64,000 nt of DNA from CAVVJA01 sp963809815 (GTDB lineage Bacteria; Actinomycetota; Actinomycetes; Mycobacteriales; Jatrophihabitantaceae): assembly GCA_963809815.1 (NCBI GenBank), contig CAWELM010000015.1, positions 1 to 64,000 of the forward strand, in the 5' to 3' direction. Positions 17,081 through 25,921 of the stretch are shown here, in pieces (the stretch's first letter is position 1; every line of letters begins with the position of its first letter). The notes below the pieces were generated by a model, which had not been told where the DNA came from, did not search any database, and saw only the letters and a list, made by a program, of their open reading frames with translations. A program made the position numbers and the translations under genes.

Positions 17081-18850
17081 GTGGCTGGACCGAACGTGGC
17101 GTTGTACCGCAAATACCGGTCCGCCACCTTCGCGGAGGTCATCGGCCAAGATCATGTCACCGCCCCGTTGATGCAGGCGCTCGACTCCGGCCGGATCAAC
17201 CACGCCTACCTGTTCTCCGGCCCGCGAGGCTGCGGCAAAACCTCCAGCGCCCGGATCCTGGCCCGCTCGCTGAATTGTGTCCAGGGGCCGACGGCAACGC
17301 CGTGTGGGGTATGCGACTCGTGCGTCGAGCTCGCCCCGAACGGCCCGGGCTCGATCGACGTGATCGAGATCGACGCGGCCAGCCACGGCGGCGTGGACGA
17401 CGCGCGTGACCTGCGGGAACGCGCCTTCTACGCCCCAGTGCGGGACCGGTACAAGGTCTACATCATCGACGAAGCCCACATGGTGACGCCGCAGGGTTTC
17501 AATGCCCTGCTCAAGCTCATCGAGGAACCGCCCGAGTTCCTGGTTTTTGTGTTCGCGACGACCGAGCCGGACCGCGTGCTTCCAACGATCCGGTCCCGGA
17601 CCCACCACTATCCGTTTCGGCTCATCCCGCCCGGCGTGCTGCGCGCGCACCTGGAACGCATCTGCGCGGCCGAGGGCATCGCGGTCGAGCCGGGAGTCCT
17701 GCCCCTGGTCGTTCGAGGCGGCGGCGGCTCAGCGCGGGACTCGCTGTCGCTGCTCGATCAGCTCATCGCCGGGGCCGGACCGACCGGTATCACCTACGCG
17801 CGGACGGTCGGTCTGCTGGGCGTCACGGATGTCGCATTGCTCGACGACATGGTCGACGCTCTCGCCGCAGGCGACGCGGCTGCGGTCTACGGCACGGTCG
17901 ATCGCGTGGTCGAGGCCGGACATGATCCGCGCCGATTCACCGTGGATCTGCTCGACCGGTTCCGGGACCTGCTGGTGCTGGCGGCGGTACCGGACGCCGC
18001 CGACCGCGGCTTGCTCGACGCGCCAGAGGACGAGCTCACCCGGATGGTGGAGCAGGCTGGTCGCCTCGGCATAGCGACGGTTACCCGGTTCGCGGAGATC
18101 GTGCACACCGCGTTGATCGAGCTACGCGGTACCACGTCACCGCGATTGGTCCTCGAGCTGCTGTGCGCACGGATGCAACTGCCGGACGCGACGACTGACT
18201 CGGCCGCGCTGCTGCAACGCGTGGAACGTCTGGAGCGCCGGCTGGCCGCCTCGCAGAGCGGGATGCCGACCGAGTCCGCAGCCCGGAGGCCGGTGGCGAA
18301 GGAGCCGCCGACTGTGCCAGACCCACCGGCACCGGCACCGGCACCGGCACCGGCCGCGGACGGGGCGGCCGCCGCCGCCGTTCCGACCCGGTCGAGCAGC
18401 GGTGCAGCGCCGCGGACGATGGACGCGGTCGCTATCCGGCAGCTCTGGCCCGCGGTCTTGGACGCGGTCAAGCGTGGCAAGCAACGCACGCGTGCCTTGT
18501 TGCACGACGCCCAGGTCGCGAGCGTGGACGGTGACCTGATCACGCTGACCGCGCCGAGCTCCACCCTGGCCCGGATGATCAGCGAGGACAGCAATGTGGA
18601 GGTCGTCCGGGCGGCGTTGCGCGACGAGGTCGGAGGCGATTGGCGCATCACGGTCCAGACACTGGACGCGCCGCCGGCCGGAGTCGACCCGGCCCGGCCG
18701 GCCGGGGCATCGCCGCCCTCAGTGATAGCCGAACGTGACCCGCGTGACGACACGGACTTCGAGGCTCTGCCACCGACGCCGGCTGACCCTGAGACCGATG
18801 CGCTGGATCTGCTCCAGGCCCGGCTCGGGGCCCGCCCGATCGATAGCTGA
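17081..18850 (+). CDS. dnaX: DNA polymerase III subunit gamma/tau
   Basis: A 589-residue clamp-loader ATPase. The N-terminal AAA+ domain shows Walker A GPRGCGKTS (residues 48-56), a four-Cys zinc module (CxxxxxxxxxCGVCDSC), Walker B IIDEAHM and the SRT arginine finger region. Domain III follows to about residue 380, then a Pro/Ala-rich linker with a PAPAPAPA run and a short C-terminal polymerase-contact domain. GTG 17081 was chosen because the family begins with VALYRKYR and the longer frame from 16907 would cover the SRP RNA. Confidence 0.94.
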   Translation: MAGPNVALYRKYRSATFAEVIGQDHVTAPLMQALDSGRINHAYLFSGPRGCGKTSSARILARSLNCVQGPTATPCGVCDSCVELAPNGPGSIDVIEIDAASHGGVDDARDLRERAFYAPVRDRYKVYIIDEAHMVTPQGFNALLKLIEEPPEFLVFVFATTEPDRVLPTIRSRTHHYPFRLIPPGVLRAHLERICAAEGIAVEPGVLPLVVRGGGGSARDSLSLLDQLIAGAGPTGITYARTVGLLGVTDVALLDDMVDALAAGDAAAVYGTVDRVVEAGHDPRRFTVDLLDRFRDLLVLAAVPDAADRGLLDAPEDELTRMVEQAGRLGIATVTRFAEIVHTALIELRGTTSPRLVLELLCARMQLPDATTDSAALLQRVERLERRLAASQSGMPTESAARRPVAKEPPTVPDPPAPAPAPAPAADGAAAAAVPTRSSSGAAPRTMDAVAIRQLWPAVLDAVKRGKQRTRALLHDAQVASVDGDLITLTAPSSTLARMISEDSNVEVVRAALRDEVGGDWRITVQTLDAPPAGVDPARPAGASPPSVIAERDPRDDTDFEALPPTPADPETDALDLLQARLGARPIDS

Positions 18851-18879
18851 GAGCGCCCTATAGCACATCGCGCAGCGAT

Positions 18880-18897
18880 TTGGGAAAGCATTCACAA
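18880..18897. promoter_or_regulatory. Rex operator (ROP) upstream of rex-hemACDB
   Basis: TTGGGAA-AGCA-TTCACAA matches the Streptomyces Rex site TTGTGAA-N4-TTCACAA with one mismatch. It lies 101 bp before the rex start codon. Rex released by a high NADH/NAD+ ratio would derepress its own gene and the haem genes, as described for the rex-hemACD operon of Streptomyces coelicolor. Confidence 0.85.
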
Positions 18898-18997
18898 GCG
18901 CGTACCTTTACCGGCGTCCAGCTGCTTCTAGCACACCGGTTGTGCGCCAATGCATCGGGTATCTCAATAGCGCGCTTCCGGCACTATCGAGGAGCCA

Positions 18998-19732
18998 ATG
19001 ACCGTCCAGCGGCACGCGCCGCCCGCCCCGCATGGTCACGTGGCGGACGCGGCCGAGGTCCACGCCCGAACGGGTCGCGCCGTTCCGGACGCGACGGTGG
19101 CCCGGCTCGCGACCTATTTCCGGGTGCTGGGCGGGTTCCGAGACGGGCTGACGGTCACGGTGTCCTCGGACGAGCTGGCCGCGGCGGCGGGCGTCAACTC
19201 GGCAATGCTGCGCAAAGACCTGTCCTATCTCGGTTCCTACGGCATCCGCGGCGTCGGATACGACGTCATCACGCTCACCGAGGAGATTGCCCGGGTCCTG
19301 GGACTGACCGTGCACCGGTCGGTCGCGCTGATCGGGGTCGGCAACCTCGGGCAGGCTCTCGCCGGGTATTCGGGATTCGCCTCGCGCGGGTTCCGCATCG
19401 CCGCGCTGCTTGACGCCGATCCTGCTCGGATCGGGTCCAAGATTCGCGGACTGGTAGTGCAAGACGTCGCGAATCTGGAAAGCGTCGTCCGTCGAGAGAA
19501 CATCACGATCGCGGTCCTTGCCATCCCAGCTGCTGTGGCGCAGGAGGTCTGCGACCGGCTGGTCGACGCCGGCGTCAGAAGCATCCTCAATTTCGCGCCA
19601 GTCGTGCTGAACGTGCCGGATCACGTCGACGTCCGGCAGGTCGACCTGGCCGCCGAACTGCAGATTCTCTCCTTCCACGAGAACCGCAAGGCCGCTGAGA
19701 TGCCGCACATCGAGGCTGGTGGTCAGCGATGA
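18998..19732 (+). CDS. rex: Redox-sensing transcriptional repressor Rex
   Basis: A 244-residue homodimeric repressor. The N-terminal winged helix (residues about 20-95) contains VNSAMLRKDLSYLGSYG, the conserved DNA-recognition helix. The Rossmann NAD(H) domain has IGVGNLGQAL near residue 112, and a C-terminal swapped helix includes FHENRKAAEM. It is the first gene of the haem operon: GAGG precedes ATG 18998 and its stop overlaps the hemA start by 4 bp. Confidence 0.95.
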   Translation: MTVQRHAPPAPHGHVADAAEVHARTGRAVPDATVARLATYFRVLGGFRDGLTVTVSSDELAAAAGVNSAMLRKDLSYLGSYGIRGVGYDVITLTEEIARVLGLTVHRSVALIGVGNLGQALAGYSGFASRGFRIAALLDADPARIGSKIRGLVVQDVANLESVVRRENITIAVLAIPAAVAQEVCDRLVDAGVRSILNFAPVVLNVPDHVDVRQVDLAAELQILSFHENRKAAEMPHIEAGGQR

Positions 19733-21024
19733 GCGTTCTCGTCGTCGGCCTGTCCTACAAGTCGGCACCGGTGTCCGTGCTCGAGAGCGCGAGCGTGTCC
19801 ACGGACGACGTCCTCAAGCTGCTCGACGAGATGCGCACCGCACCGGCGATCAGCGAAGTGCTGCTCCTGTCGACGTGCAACCGGATCGAGGTCTACGCCG
19901 ACGTCGCCCGTTTCCACCCAGGCCTGGCCGAGATCAGCAGCGTGCTGGCTCGGCACGCCGGCCTCACCGTTCCGGACCTCGGTGAGCATCTGTATGTGCA
20001 CTTCGCCGAGGCAGCCGTCGGGCACATGTTCTCGGTTGCCGCTGGGCTGGACTCCATGGTCGTCGGCGAGTCGCAGATCCTCGGCCAGCTCCGGTCCGCC
20101 TATGCGGCGGCGGTGCAAGCGTCGACGGTCGGCTCGGTGCTCCACGACCTCGCCCAGACATCGCTGCGCGTGGGCAAGCGTGCGCACACCGAGACCGGTA
20201 TTGACCGCGCCGGAGCGTCCGTGATGTCAGTCGCAATCGACGACGCTGCGGCGGTACTGGGTCCGCTCGACAACCGACGGGTGGTGATCGTCGGCGCTGG
20301 GTCGATGGGCGCGTTGGCGGCAGCCACCCTTCGACGCAAGGGGACTTTGGATCTCGCGGTGGCCAACCGCTCGGCCGAGCGAGCGCGGCGGCTGGCTGAC
20401 TCCGTGGGCGGTCGGGCCGTCGCCATGGATGATCTGCCGGCCGAGATCGCCAACGCGGACCTCCTGGTGAGCGCCACCGGGGCCACCGGCCTGGTGCTGC
20501 CGGCATCATCGATCGCGCCGCGAGACGGCCGCCCGCTCGTGATCGTGGATATTGCGCTACCTCGAGACGTCGACCCGGCCGTCGCCGCCCGACCCGAGGT
20601 CACCTACATCGATCTCGATTCCGTACACAAGGACGGCGCGATTGTCAGCGAGAGCGAAGTGCAGGCGGCGGCAGCAATCGTCGACGCCGAGCTCGGAGGC
20701 TATCTCGCGACCCAGCAGCAGTTGGCGGTTGCGCCGACCGTCACCGCGCTGCGGTCCAAGGCCGACCAGGTCATTGACGCCGAGCTGCTCCGGCTGGACG
20801 GCCGGTTACCGTTGCTCGACCCGACCACCCGGGACGAAGTGGCCGGTGCCGTGCGTCGGGCGGTCGAAAAGGTGCTGCACGCGCCCACCGTTCGGGTCAA
20901 GGAGCTCGCCACCCGACCGGACGGGGATAAGTACGCTGCCGCGCTGCGTGAGCTCTTCGATCTGGACCCGGCCGCGCCGGAATCCGTCGCGGCGGTCCGG
21001 ACGGCCCCGGAGCGCCCCCAATGA
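19729..21024 (+). CDS. hemA: Glutamyl-tRNA reductase
   Basis: A 431-residue NADPH enzyme that makes glutamate-1-semialdehyde, the first committed step of C5-pathway haem synthesis. Visible features are the catalytic Cys in LLSTCNRIEVY (near residue 50), the VVGESQILGQ motif, a Rossmann segment VIVGAGSMGALAA near residue 185, and a C-terminal helical dimerisation domain. Its ATG is coupled to rex by ATGA overlap. GSA made here is processed by HemL, encoded 5.6 kb downstream in a separate transcript. Confidence 0.95.
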   Translation: MSVLVVGLSYKSAPVSVLESASVSTDDVLKLLDEMRTAPAISEVLLLSTCNRIEVYADVARFHPGLAEISSVLARHAGLTVPDLGEHLYVHFAEAAVGHMFSVAAGLDSMVVGESQILGQLRSAYAAAVQASTVGSVLHDLAQTSLRVGKRAHTETGIDRAGASVMSVAIDDAAAVLGPLDNRRVVIVGAGSMGALAAATLRRKGTLDLAVANRSAERARRLADSVGGRAVAMDDLPAEIANADLLVSATGATGLVLPASSIAPRDGRPLVIVDIALPRDVDPAVAARPEVTYIDLDSVHKDGAIVSESEVQAAAAIVDAELGGYLATQQQLAVAPTVTALRSKADQVIDAELLRLDGRLPLLDPTTRDEVAGAVRRAVEKVLHAPTVRVKELATRPDGDKYAAALRELFDLDPAAPESVAAVRTAPERPQ

Positions 21025-21085
21025 CCGTGTTTCCCGGCCGCTCCTTCGTTCCGGTCCGGTTGTGTCCTCGCTCCGGAGCGGCCTC

Positions 21086-21997
21086 ATGACTGTGACCCGA
21101 GTACTTCGCGTCGGCACGCGGGGCTCTGCGCTCGCTCGCGCCCAGACCGATCTCGTCGTCGCGGGATTGGGTACGCCGGTCGAGGTGATCCCGATCGTTA
21201 CGGCGGGGGACCGTACGGCCGCACCGATCGACGTCATCGGCGGAACCGGCGTGTTCGTCTCCGCGCTGCGGGAGGCGCTGCTCGCGGGCGACATCGACCT
21301 GGCCGTGCACTCGGCCAAGGACCTTCCGGTGGTACCGGCCGAGGGCATCGTTATCGGTGCCGTCCCGGCTCGAGAGGATCCGCGAGACGCTGTCGTCGCC
21401 CGAGACAGGCTGACGCTGGCGGAGCTGCCCAAGGGCGCTCTCGTCGGCACGGGGTCGCCCCGACGAGCCGCCCAGCTGCGCGCGCTCGGCTTGGACCTCT
21501 ACGTCGTCCCGGTGCGTGGCAACGTCGATACCCGCCTCGCGCACGTCGGAGAGAACCTCGATGCGGTAGTGCTGGCCGTCGCCGGCCTGCGTCGGCTGGG
21601 GCGCTTCGACGCGATCACCGAGATCCTCGACCCGACGCGCTTCGTCCCGGCCCCCGCGCAAGGAGCGCTGGCGGTCGAATGCCGTGCGGACGACCTGGCC
21701 GCCCGCGAGGTACTCGCGGCGTTCGACGACGCCGGCGCGCGGGCGTGCATAACGGCCGAACGAGCTCTGCTGGCCTCGCTCGAGGCCGGTTGCTCAGCCC
21801 CGATCGGGGCGCTGGCCGAAATCCACGCCGATCCAGCGGAGCTCACTTTGACAGCAGTGGTAACCGCCGCCGATGGTAGTGATGCTGTGCGGCGGACGCT
21901 CACCGGAGTGGTAACCGATTCCGCCGACGTGGGCAGGCGGCTGGCCGCCGAGCTGATCGCTTCAGGAGCAGACAAGATGATGGGGAGTTCATCATGA
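21086..21997 (+). CDS. hemC: Hydroxymethylbilane synthase (porphobilinogen deaminase)
   Basis: A 303-residue enzyme that polymerises four porphobilinogens. It shows RVGTRGSALARAQTD at the N-terminus, the HSAKDLPV motif, GSPRRAAQL, and the dipyrromethane-binding Cys in LEAGCSAPIGAL. ATG 21086 (TVTRVLRVGTRGS follows) is the start; the much longer upstream frame overlaps hemA out of frame. It is 61 bp after hemA and overlaps cobA/hemD by 4 bp. Confidence 0.95.
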   Translation: MTVTRVLRVGTRGSALARAQTDLVVAGLGTPVEVIPIVTAGDRTAAPIDVIGGTGVFVSALREALLAGDIDLAVHSAKDLPVVPAEGIVIGAVPAREDPRDAVVARDRLTLAELPKGALVGTGSPRRAAQLRALGLDLYVVPVRGNVDTRLAHVGENLDAVVLAVAGLRRLGRFDAITEILDPTRFVPAPAQGALAVECRADDLAAREVLAAFDDAGARACITAERALLASLEAGCSAPIGALAEIHADPAELTLTAVVTAADGSDAVRRTLTGVVTDSADVGRRLAAELIASGADKMMGSSS

Positions 21998-23550
21998 CCC
22001 GCGCCCGCAAGGTCGCCGGCCGAGTCACTTTTGTCGGTACCGGGCCCGGAGACCCGGGCCTGCTGACCGTGCATGGTGTCGACGCCCTGCAACGCGCCGA
22101 GATCGTCTACGCCGACTCGGCCGTGTCCGACCAGATTCGCGCCCTCGCGCAGGCCGAGATCCGCGACCTGGAGGCCACTCCGGCGGACACGGCCAAGGCA
22201 ATGCTGACCGAAGCCCGGGCCGGCGCCTCCGTCGTGCGCTTGGTGGCCGGGGACGTATTCATCGATGACCATGCCGTCCGCGAGACCCTGGCCGTCGCGC
22301 GAACGGTGGTGCCGTTCGACATCGTGCCGGGTCTGTCGATAGCTGCCGGCACCGCCGCGTACGCCGGAGTGCCAGTCGGTTTCGTGCACTCCGAGGCCGA
22401 CCTGCGGCAAATGGAGGCGGCCGACTTCGACCTGCTGGCCCGGTCACCGGGCACTCTGCTGCTGACCGTGCCGGCTGACCAGGTCACCTATGTCGGCGCG
22501 CAGCTCGTGTCCTGCGGGCTGAAGCCCGACACCCCGGTCACCCTGACCAGCGACGGGACCGGCACCGGCCAGCACACGGCGACAGCCACGGCGGGCGAGC
22601 TGGAGCTCGCGGTGGCCGGCATGACCGGCACTGTCGTCGTTGCGATCGGCCGGGCCGCGGCGCAGCGGGAGAAACTCGGCTGGTGGGAAGCTCGCCCGCT
22701 TTACGGGTGGAAGGTCCTCGTCCCGCGGACGAAGGACCAGGCCGGAGCGATGAGCCAACGGTTGCGGATGCATGGCGCGGCGCCCATCGAGGTACCGACG
22801 ATCGCCGTAGAGCCGCCGCGGACTCCGACTCAGATGGAGCGGGCCATCAAGGGCCTCGTCACCGGCCGGTACGAGTGGATCGTCTTCACCTCGACGAACG
22901 CGGTACGAGCTGTTCGGGAGAAGTTCGAGGACTTCGGGCTGGACGCTCGAGCTTTTGCCGGCGTCAAGATCGCCTGCGTCGGCGAGGCTACCGCGAACGC
23001 CGTACGCGCCTTCGGCATTACTCCGGAACTGGTGCCCGCCGATGATCAGTCATCGGAGGGCCTGCTCGCGGACTTCCCGCCCTATGACGACGTACTTGAC
23101 CCCATCGATCGAGTGCTTCTGCCGCGGGCGGACATCGCCACGGAGACCCTCGCCGCGGGCCTTCGTCAGCGCGGCTGGGAGATCGACGACGTCACCGCCT
23201 ATCGCACAGTGCGCGCCGCTCCGCCAGCCGCTGAGATCCGCGACGCGATCAAATCCGGCGGCTTCAACGCGGTGTGTTTCACGTCGTCGTCGACCGTGCG
23301 CAATCTGGTTGGGATCGCGGGCAAGCCGCACGCCAAGACCGTGGTGGCGGTGATCGGACCGCAGACCGCGGCGACCGCGCGGGAGTTCGGTCTGCGCGTG
23401 GACGTGGAGCCGGAGACACCGACGGTAGCCGCGCTGGTTGATGCGCTGGCCGAGTACGCGGCCGCTCGGGTCGTGGAGCAACGCGAGAAGGCGGCCGCCG
23501 CGACGAAGAAGGCGTCGCGACCTTCCCGCCGCGCCACGTTACGAGGCTGA
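21994..23550 (+). CDS. hemD: Uroporphyrinogen-III synthase with N-terminal SUMT-like domain
   Basis: A 518-residue fusion. Residues about 8-230 form a SUMT (CobA/CysG) methyltransferase-like domain starting VTFVGTGPGDPGLLTVHG. Residues about 240-490 form the HemD uroporphyrinogen-III synthase (PRTKDQAGAMSQRLR, VFTSTNAVRAV, CFTSSSTVRNLVG). A basic tail ends the protein. In the SUMT part the usual GGDPFVFGRGGEE segment reads as GDVFIDDHAV, so the SAM/substrate site looks degenerate and methylation may be lost. This fusion is common in actinobacteria. The HemD activity supplies uroporphyrinogen III to haem synthesis. Confidence 0.92.
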   Translation: MTRARKVAGRVTFVGTGPGDPGLLTVHGVDALQRAEIVYADSAVSDQIRALAQAEIRDLEATPADTAKAMLTEARAGASVVRLVAGDVFIDDHAVRETLAVARTVVPFDIVPGLSIAAGTAAYAGVPVGFVHSEADLRQMEAADFDLLARSPGTLLLTVPADQVTYVGAQLVSCGLKPDTPVTLTSDGTGTGQHTATATAGELELAVAGMTGTVVVAIGRAAAQREKLGWWEARPLYGWKVLVPRTKDQAGAMSQRLRMHGAAPIEVPTIAVEPPRTPTQMERAIKGLVTGRYEWIVFTSTNAVRAVREKFEDFGLDARAFAGVKIACVGEATANAVRAFGITPELVPADDQSSEGLLADFPPYDDVLDPIDRVLLPRADIATETLAAGLRQRGWEIDDVTAYRTVRAAPPAAEIRDAIKSGGFNAVCFTSSSTVRNLVGIAGKPHAKTVVAVIGPQTAATAREFGLRVDVEPETPTVAALVDALAEYAAARVVEQREKAAAATKKASRPSRRATLRG

Positions 23551-23555
23551 GGCCC

Positions 23556-24554
23556 ATGAGCGAGCTGCCCGTCCTGCCCGGGTTTCCGGTCTCACGGCCG
23601 CGGCGACTGCGGGCCACGCCGGCGCTGCGGCGGTTGACCGCAGATGTCGCCGTGACCCCCTCCGGGCTGATCCTGCCGATGTTCGTCCGGGAGGGCGTGA
23701 CCGAGCCGCAGCCCATCAGATCGATGCCGGGCATGGTCCAACACACGTTGGACTCGCTGACCAAGGCTGCGCACGAAGCGATCGAAGCGGGTGTGGGCGG
23801 CCTGATGCTGTTTGGCGTGCCCGCGCGGAAGGATGCGCACGGCTCGGGTGCCGACGCGCCCGACGGCATCCTCAATCTCGCCCTCCGTCGGCTGCGCAGC
23901 GAATTCGCGGACTCGACGGTACTCATGTCGGACCTGTGCCTTGATGAGTTCACCGATCATGGACACTGCGGGGTTCTCGACGACGAAGGCCGCGTGGACA
24001 ACGACGCCACGCTCCAGCGGTACGCCGCCATGGGTGTCGCCCAGGCGGAGGCGGGAGCGCATCTCGTCGGCACCAGCGGCATGATGGACGGCCAGGTCGG
24101 CGCGGTCCGCACGGCATTGGATCGGCGTGGCTCGGCTGACGTCGGCATTCTCGCCTACTCGGCCAAGTACGCGTCCGGTTTCTACGGTCCGTTCCGGGAG
24201 GCCGTCGACTCGTCGCTACGGGGCGATCGCAAGACGTACCAGCAGGATCCTGCCCGCAGTGTCACGGAGGCTCTGGCGGAGACGGCGCTCGATGTGTCCG
24301 AAGGCGCCGACATCGTCATGGTGAAGCCGGCCCTCCCATACCTCGACGTCCTGCGCGCGGTCGCGGATGCATCACCGGTGCCAGTCGCCGCCTATCAGGT
24401 GAGTGGTGAGTTCGCGATGGTCGAGGCTGCGGCCGCGAACGGTTGGCTCGATCGGGATCGCGTGATGATCGAGACGCTGACTGCGATCCGTCGCGCCGGC
24501 GCATCGATGATCTTGACGTACTGGGCGGTCGAGGCCGCCGCGATTCTGCGGTGA
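23556..24554 (+). CDS. hemB: Porphobilinogen synthase (delta-aminolevulinate dehydratase)
   Basis: A 332-residue TIM-barrel enzyme condensing two 5-aminolevulinates. It has the metal-site region SDLCLDEFTDHGHCG, a first Lys in KYASGFYGPFREA, and the Schiff-base Lys in VMVKPALPYLD. It follows hemD by 5 bp and is the last gene of the operon; a hairpin follows. Confidence 0.96.
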   Translation: MSELPVLPGFPVSRPRRLRATPALRRLTADVAVTPSGLILPMFVREGVTEPQPIRSMPGMVQHTLDSLTKAAHEAIEAGVGGLMLFGVPARKDAHGSGADAPDGILNLALRRLRSEFADSTVLMSDLCLDEFTDHGHCGVLDDEGRVDNDATLQRYAAMGVAQAEAGAHLVGTSGMMDGQVGAVRTALDRRGSADVGILAYSAKYASGFYGPFREAVDSSLRGDRKTYQQDPARSVTEALAETALDVSEGADIVMVKPALPYLDVLRAVADASPVPVAAYQVSGEFAMVEAAAANGWLDRDRVMIETLTAIRRAGASMILTYWAVEAAAILR

Positions 24555-24566
24555 GAGCCAGGCGTA

Positions 24567-24589
24567 CAAGATCCTCAGTCGTGATCTTG
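24567..24589. terminator. Hairpin after hemB, between convergent genes
   Basis: CAAGATC and GATCTTG form a 7-bp stem with a 9-nt loop, 13 bp after the hemB stop and 28 bp from the stop of the convergent monooxygenase gene. It probably works in both directions. Confidence 0.6.
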
Positions 24590-24616
24590 CACTTATCGCT
24601 CGATCACGATGACATC

Positions 24617-25921
24617 TCAATGATCATCTCGCGCTCGTGATCCGACGCGATCTGGGAGCTCCTCGACCGGAGCTGGGCGCGGGGTCACCGGCCGCAGTTG
24701 GCTTCGCGCCAGGGCCGCGAAGCCCCGCATCCCCGTCAGCGAAATGAGCCGCCGCGGCGAGAACAGCGACGTAATCGGCACGGATCCCGCTATCGCGCCG
24801 AGCAATCGGCTCGTTTCCTCGGGCCGCTCGGCGATCGCGGCGAACATCGTTTGCTCCGCCGAGGTGGGCGGCGGAAACGACGCGATCCGCACCGTGAAGT
24901 CGAACATCGCCTTCGTCTGTTTGTCCCGCTCCTTGACGTAGCGGACGACGGCACGGTCCAGCCCGCCGCCCCCGAGGCCGGAGATGATCGCGTCCGAGAG
25001 CAGGTCCGCGTCGCGCAGCGCGTGGCCCATGCCCTGGCCGGTAATGGAGTCCATCACCAGTCCGGCGTCGCCGGCGAGGGCCCAGCCGGGGCCGCTCGAG
25101 ACCCGGATCTCGTTGGGCAGGTCAGACGTACCCCGTACCGGGCCAACCCGGTGACCGGCCCGGATGCGCGCTCCGAGGGTGCCGCATGCGTCAAGCGTGT
25201 CAAGGACGTGACCGGCCGGGTCGGTTCGGAAGGCATCGAACTCGCTCGCGGGCCAGCCGACGTAGGTCACGACCATTCCCTGATCCGTAGGCCAGGCGCC
25301 GGCGACCCGTCGGTCGCGGTTATATAGCTCGCCGGCGGACAGCTCCACGTCCCGCCAATAGCAATAGAAACCGAGCGATCGAGCCGACCGGGAGCGGTGG
25401 CTTGGTGCGCCGACCGTCCTGGCCACCATCGAATGCTTGCCGTCAGCACCGACCACCAACGCGGCGTGGTCATCAGCGGCAGTCGACGATCCCTTGCGGC
25501 GAGAGCGGATTCCTCGAACGCGGCCTTCTGACAGCAGCAGCTCGTCGACGATGGTGTCCTCCCGAACCTCCGCGCCTGCCTCCCGCGCCGCCTCGACCAG
25601 CAGCGTGTCGAGCACCTCTCGCCGCGGGCTATAGAGGGCTGCCGCCCCATCAATGTCCGGATATTGACCGGCCAGGACAACACCGTTGATATCGAATCGG
25701 ACGTCGCGGACCGGCGGGGTGCCCGTCGCATCCAGGCGATCGAGTAGCCCCCAGCGGCGCAGCCGGGCCACTCCCGGCGGCTGTAGCTGGTGGCTGGACA
25801 GCGTGTCGCTCGGAAAATGCGTTCGGTCGACAACGAGCGCGCGCAAGCCCTCTCGGGCGAGCAGCATCCCGGTTGCCGCGCCGGCCAGCCGGCCGCCCAC
25901 GATGATCACGTCATACGGCAT
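24617..25921 (-). CDS. FAD-dependent monooxygenase
   Basis: A 434-residue flavoprotein of the aromatic hydroxylase/geranylgeranyl reductase-like group. FAD-binding GxGxxG variant VIIVGGRLAGAATGMLL is at residues 4-20, VVGADGKHSMVAR carries the DG motif, and GDAGLVMDSITGQGMGHAL is the second FAD motif. ATG 25921 has AAGGGGG upstream and overlaps the TetR stop by 11 bp, so the two form a self-regulated pair. The TetR operator upstream implies induction by the substrate, which is unknown. Confidence 0.87.
   Translation of the reverse strand: MPYDVIIVGGRLAGAATGMLLAREGLRALVVDRTHFPSDTLSSHQLQPPGVARLRRWGLLDRLDATGTPPVRDVRFDINGVVLAGQYPDIDGAAALYSPRREVLDTLLVEAAREAGAEVREDTIVDELLLSEGRVRGIRSRRKGSSTAADDHAALVVGADGKHSMVARTVGAPSHRSRSARSLGFYCYWRDVELSAGELYNRDRRVAGAWPTDQGMVVTYVGWPASEFDAFRTDPAGHVLDTLDACGTLGARIRAGHRVGPVRGTSDLPNEIRVSSGPGWALAGDAGLVMDSITGQGMGHALRDADLLSDAIISGLGGGGLDRAVVRYVKERDKQTKAMFDFTVRIASFPPPTSAEQTMFAAIAERPEETSRLLGAIAGSVPITSLFSPRRLISLTGMRGFAALARSQLRPVTPRPAPVEELPDRVGSRARDDH

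Noticed and set aside
20552..21085. Upstream extension of HemC
   Set aside because: This frame lies within hemA out of phase and has no HemC similarity. ATG 21086 begins the family N-terminus.
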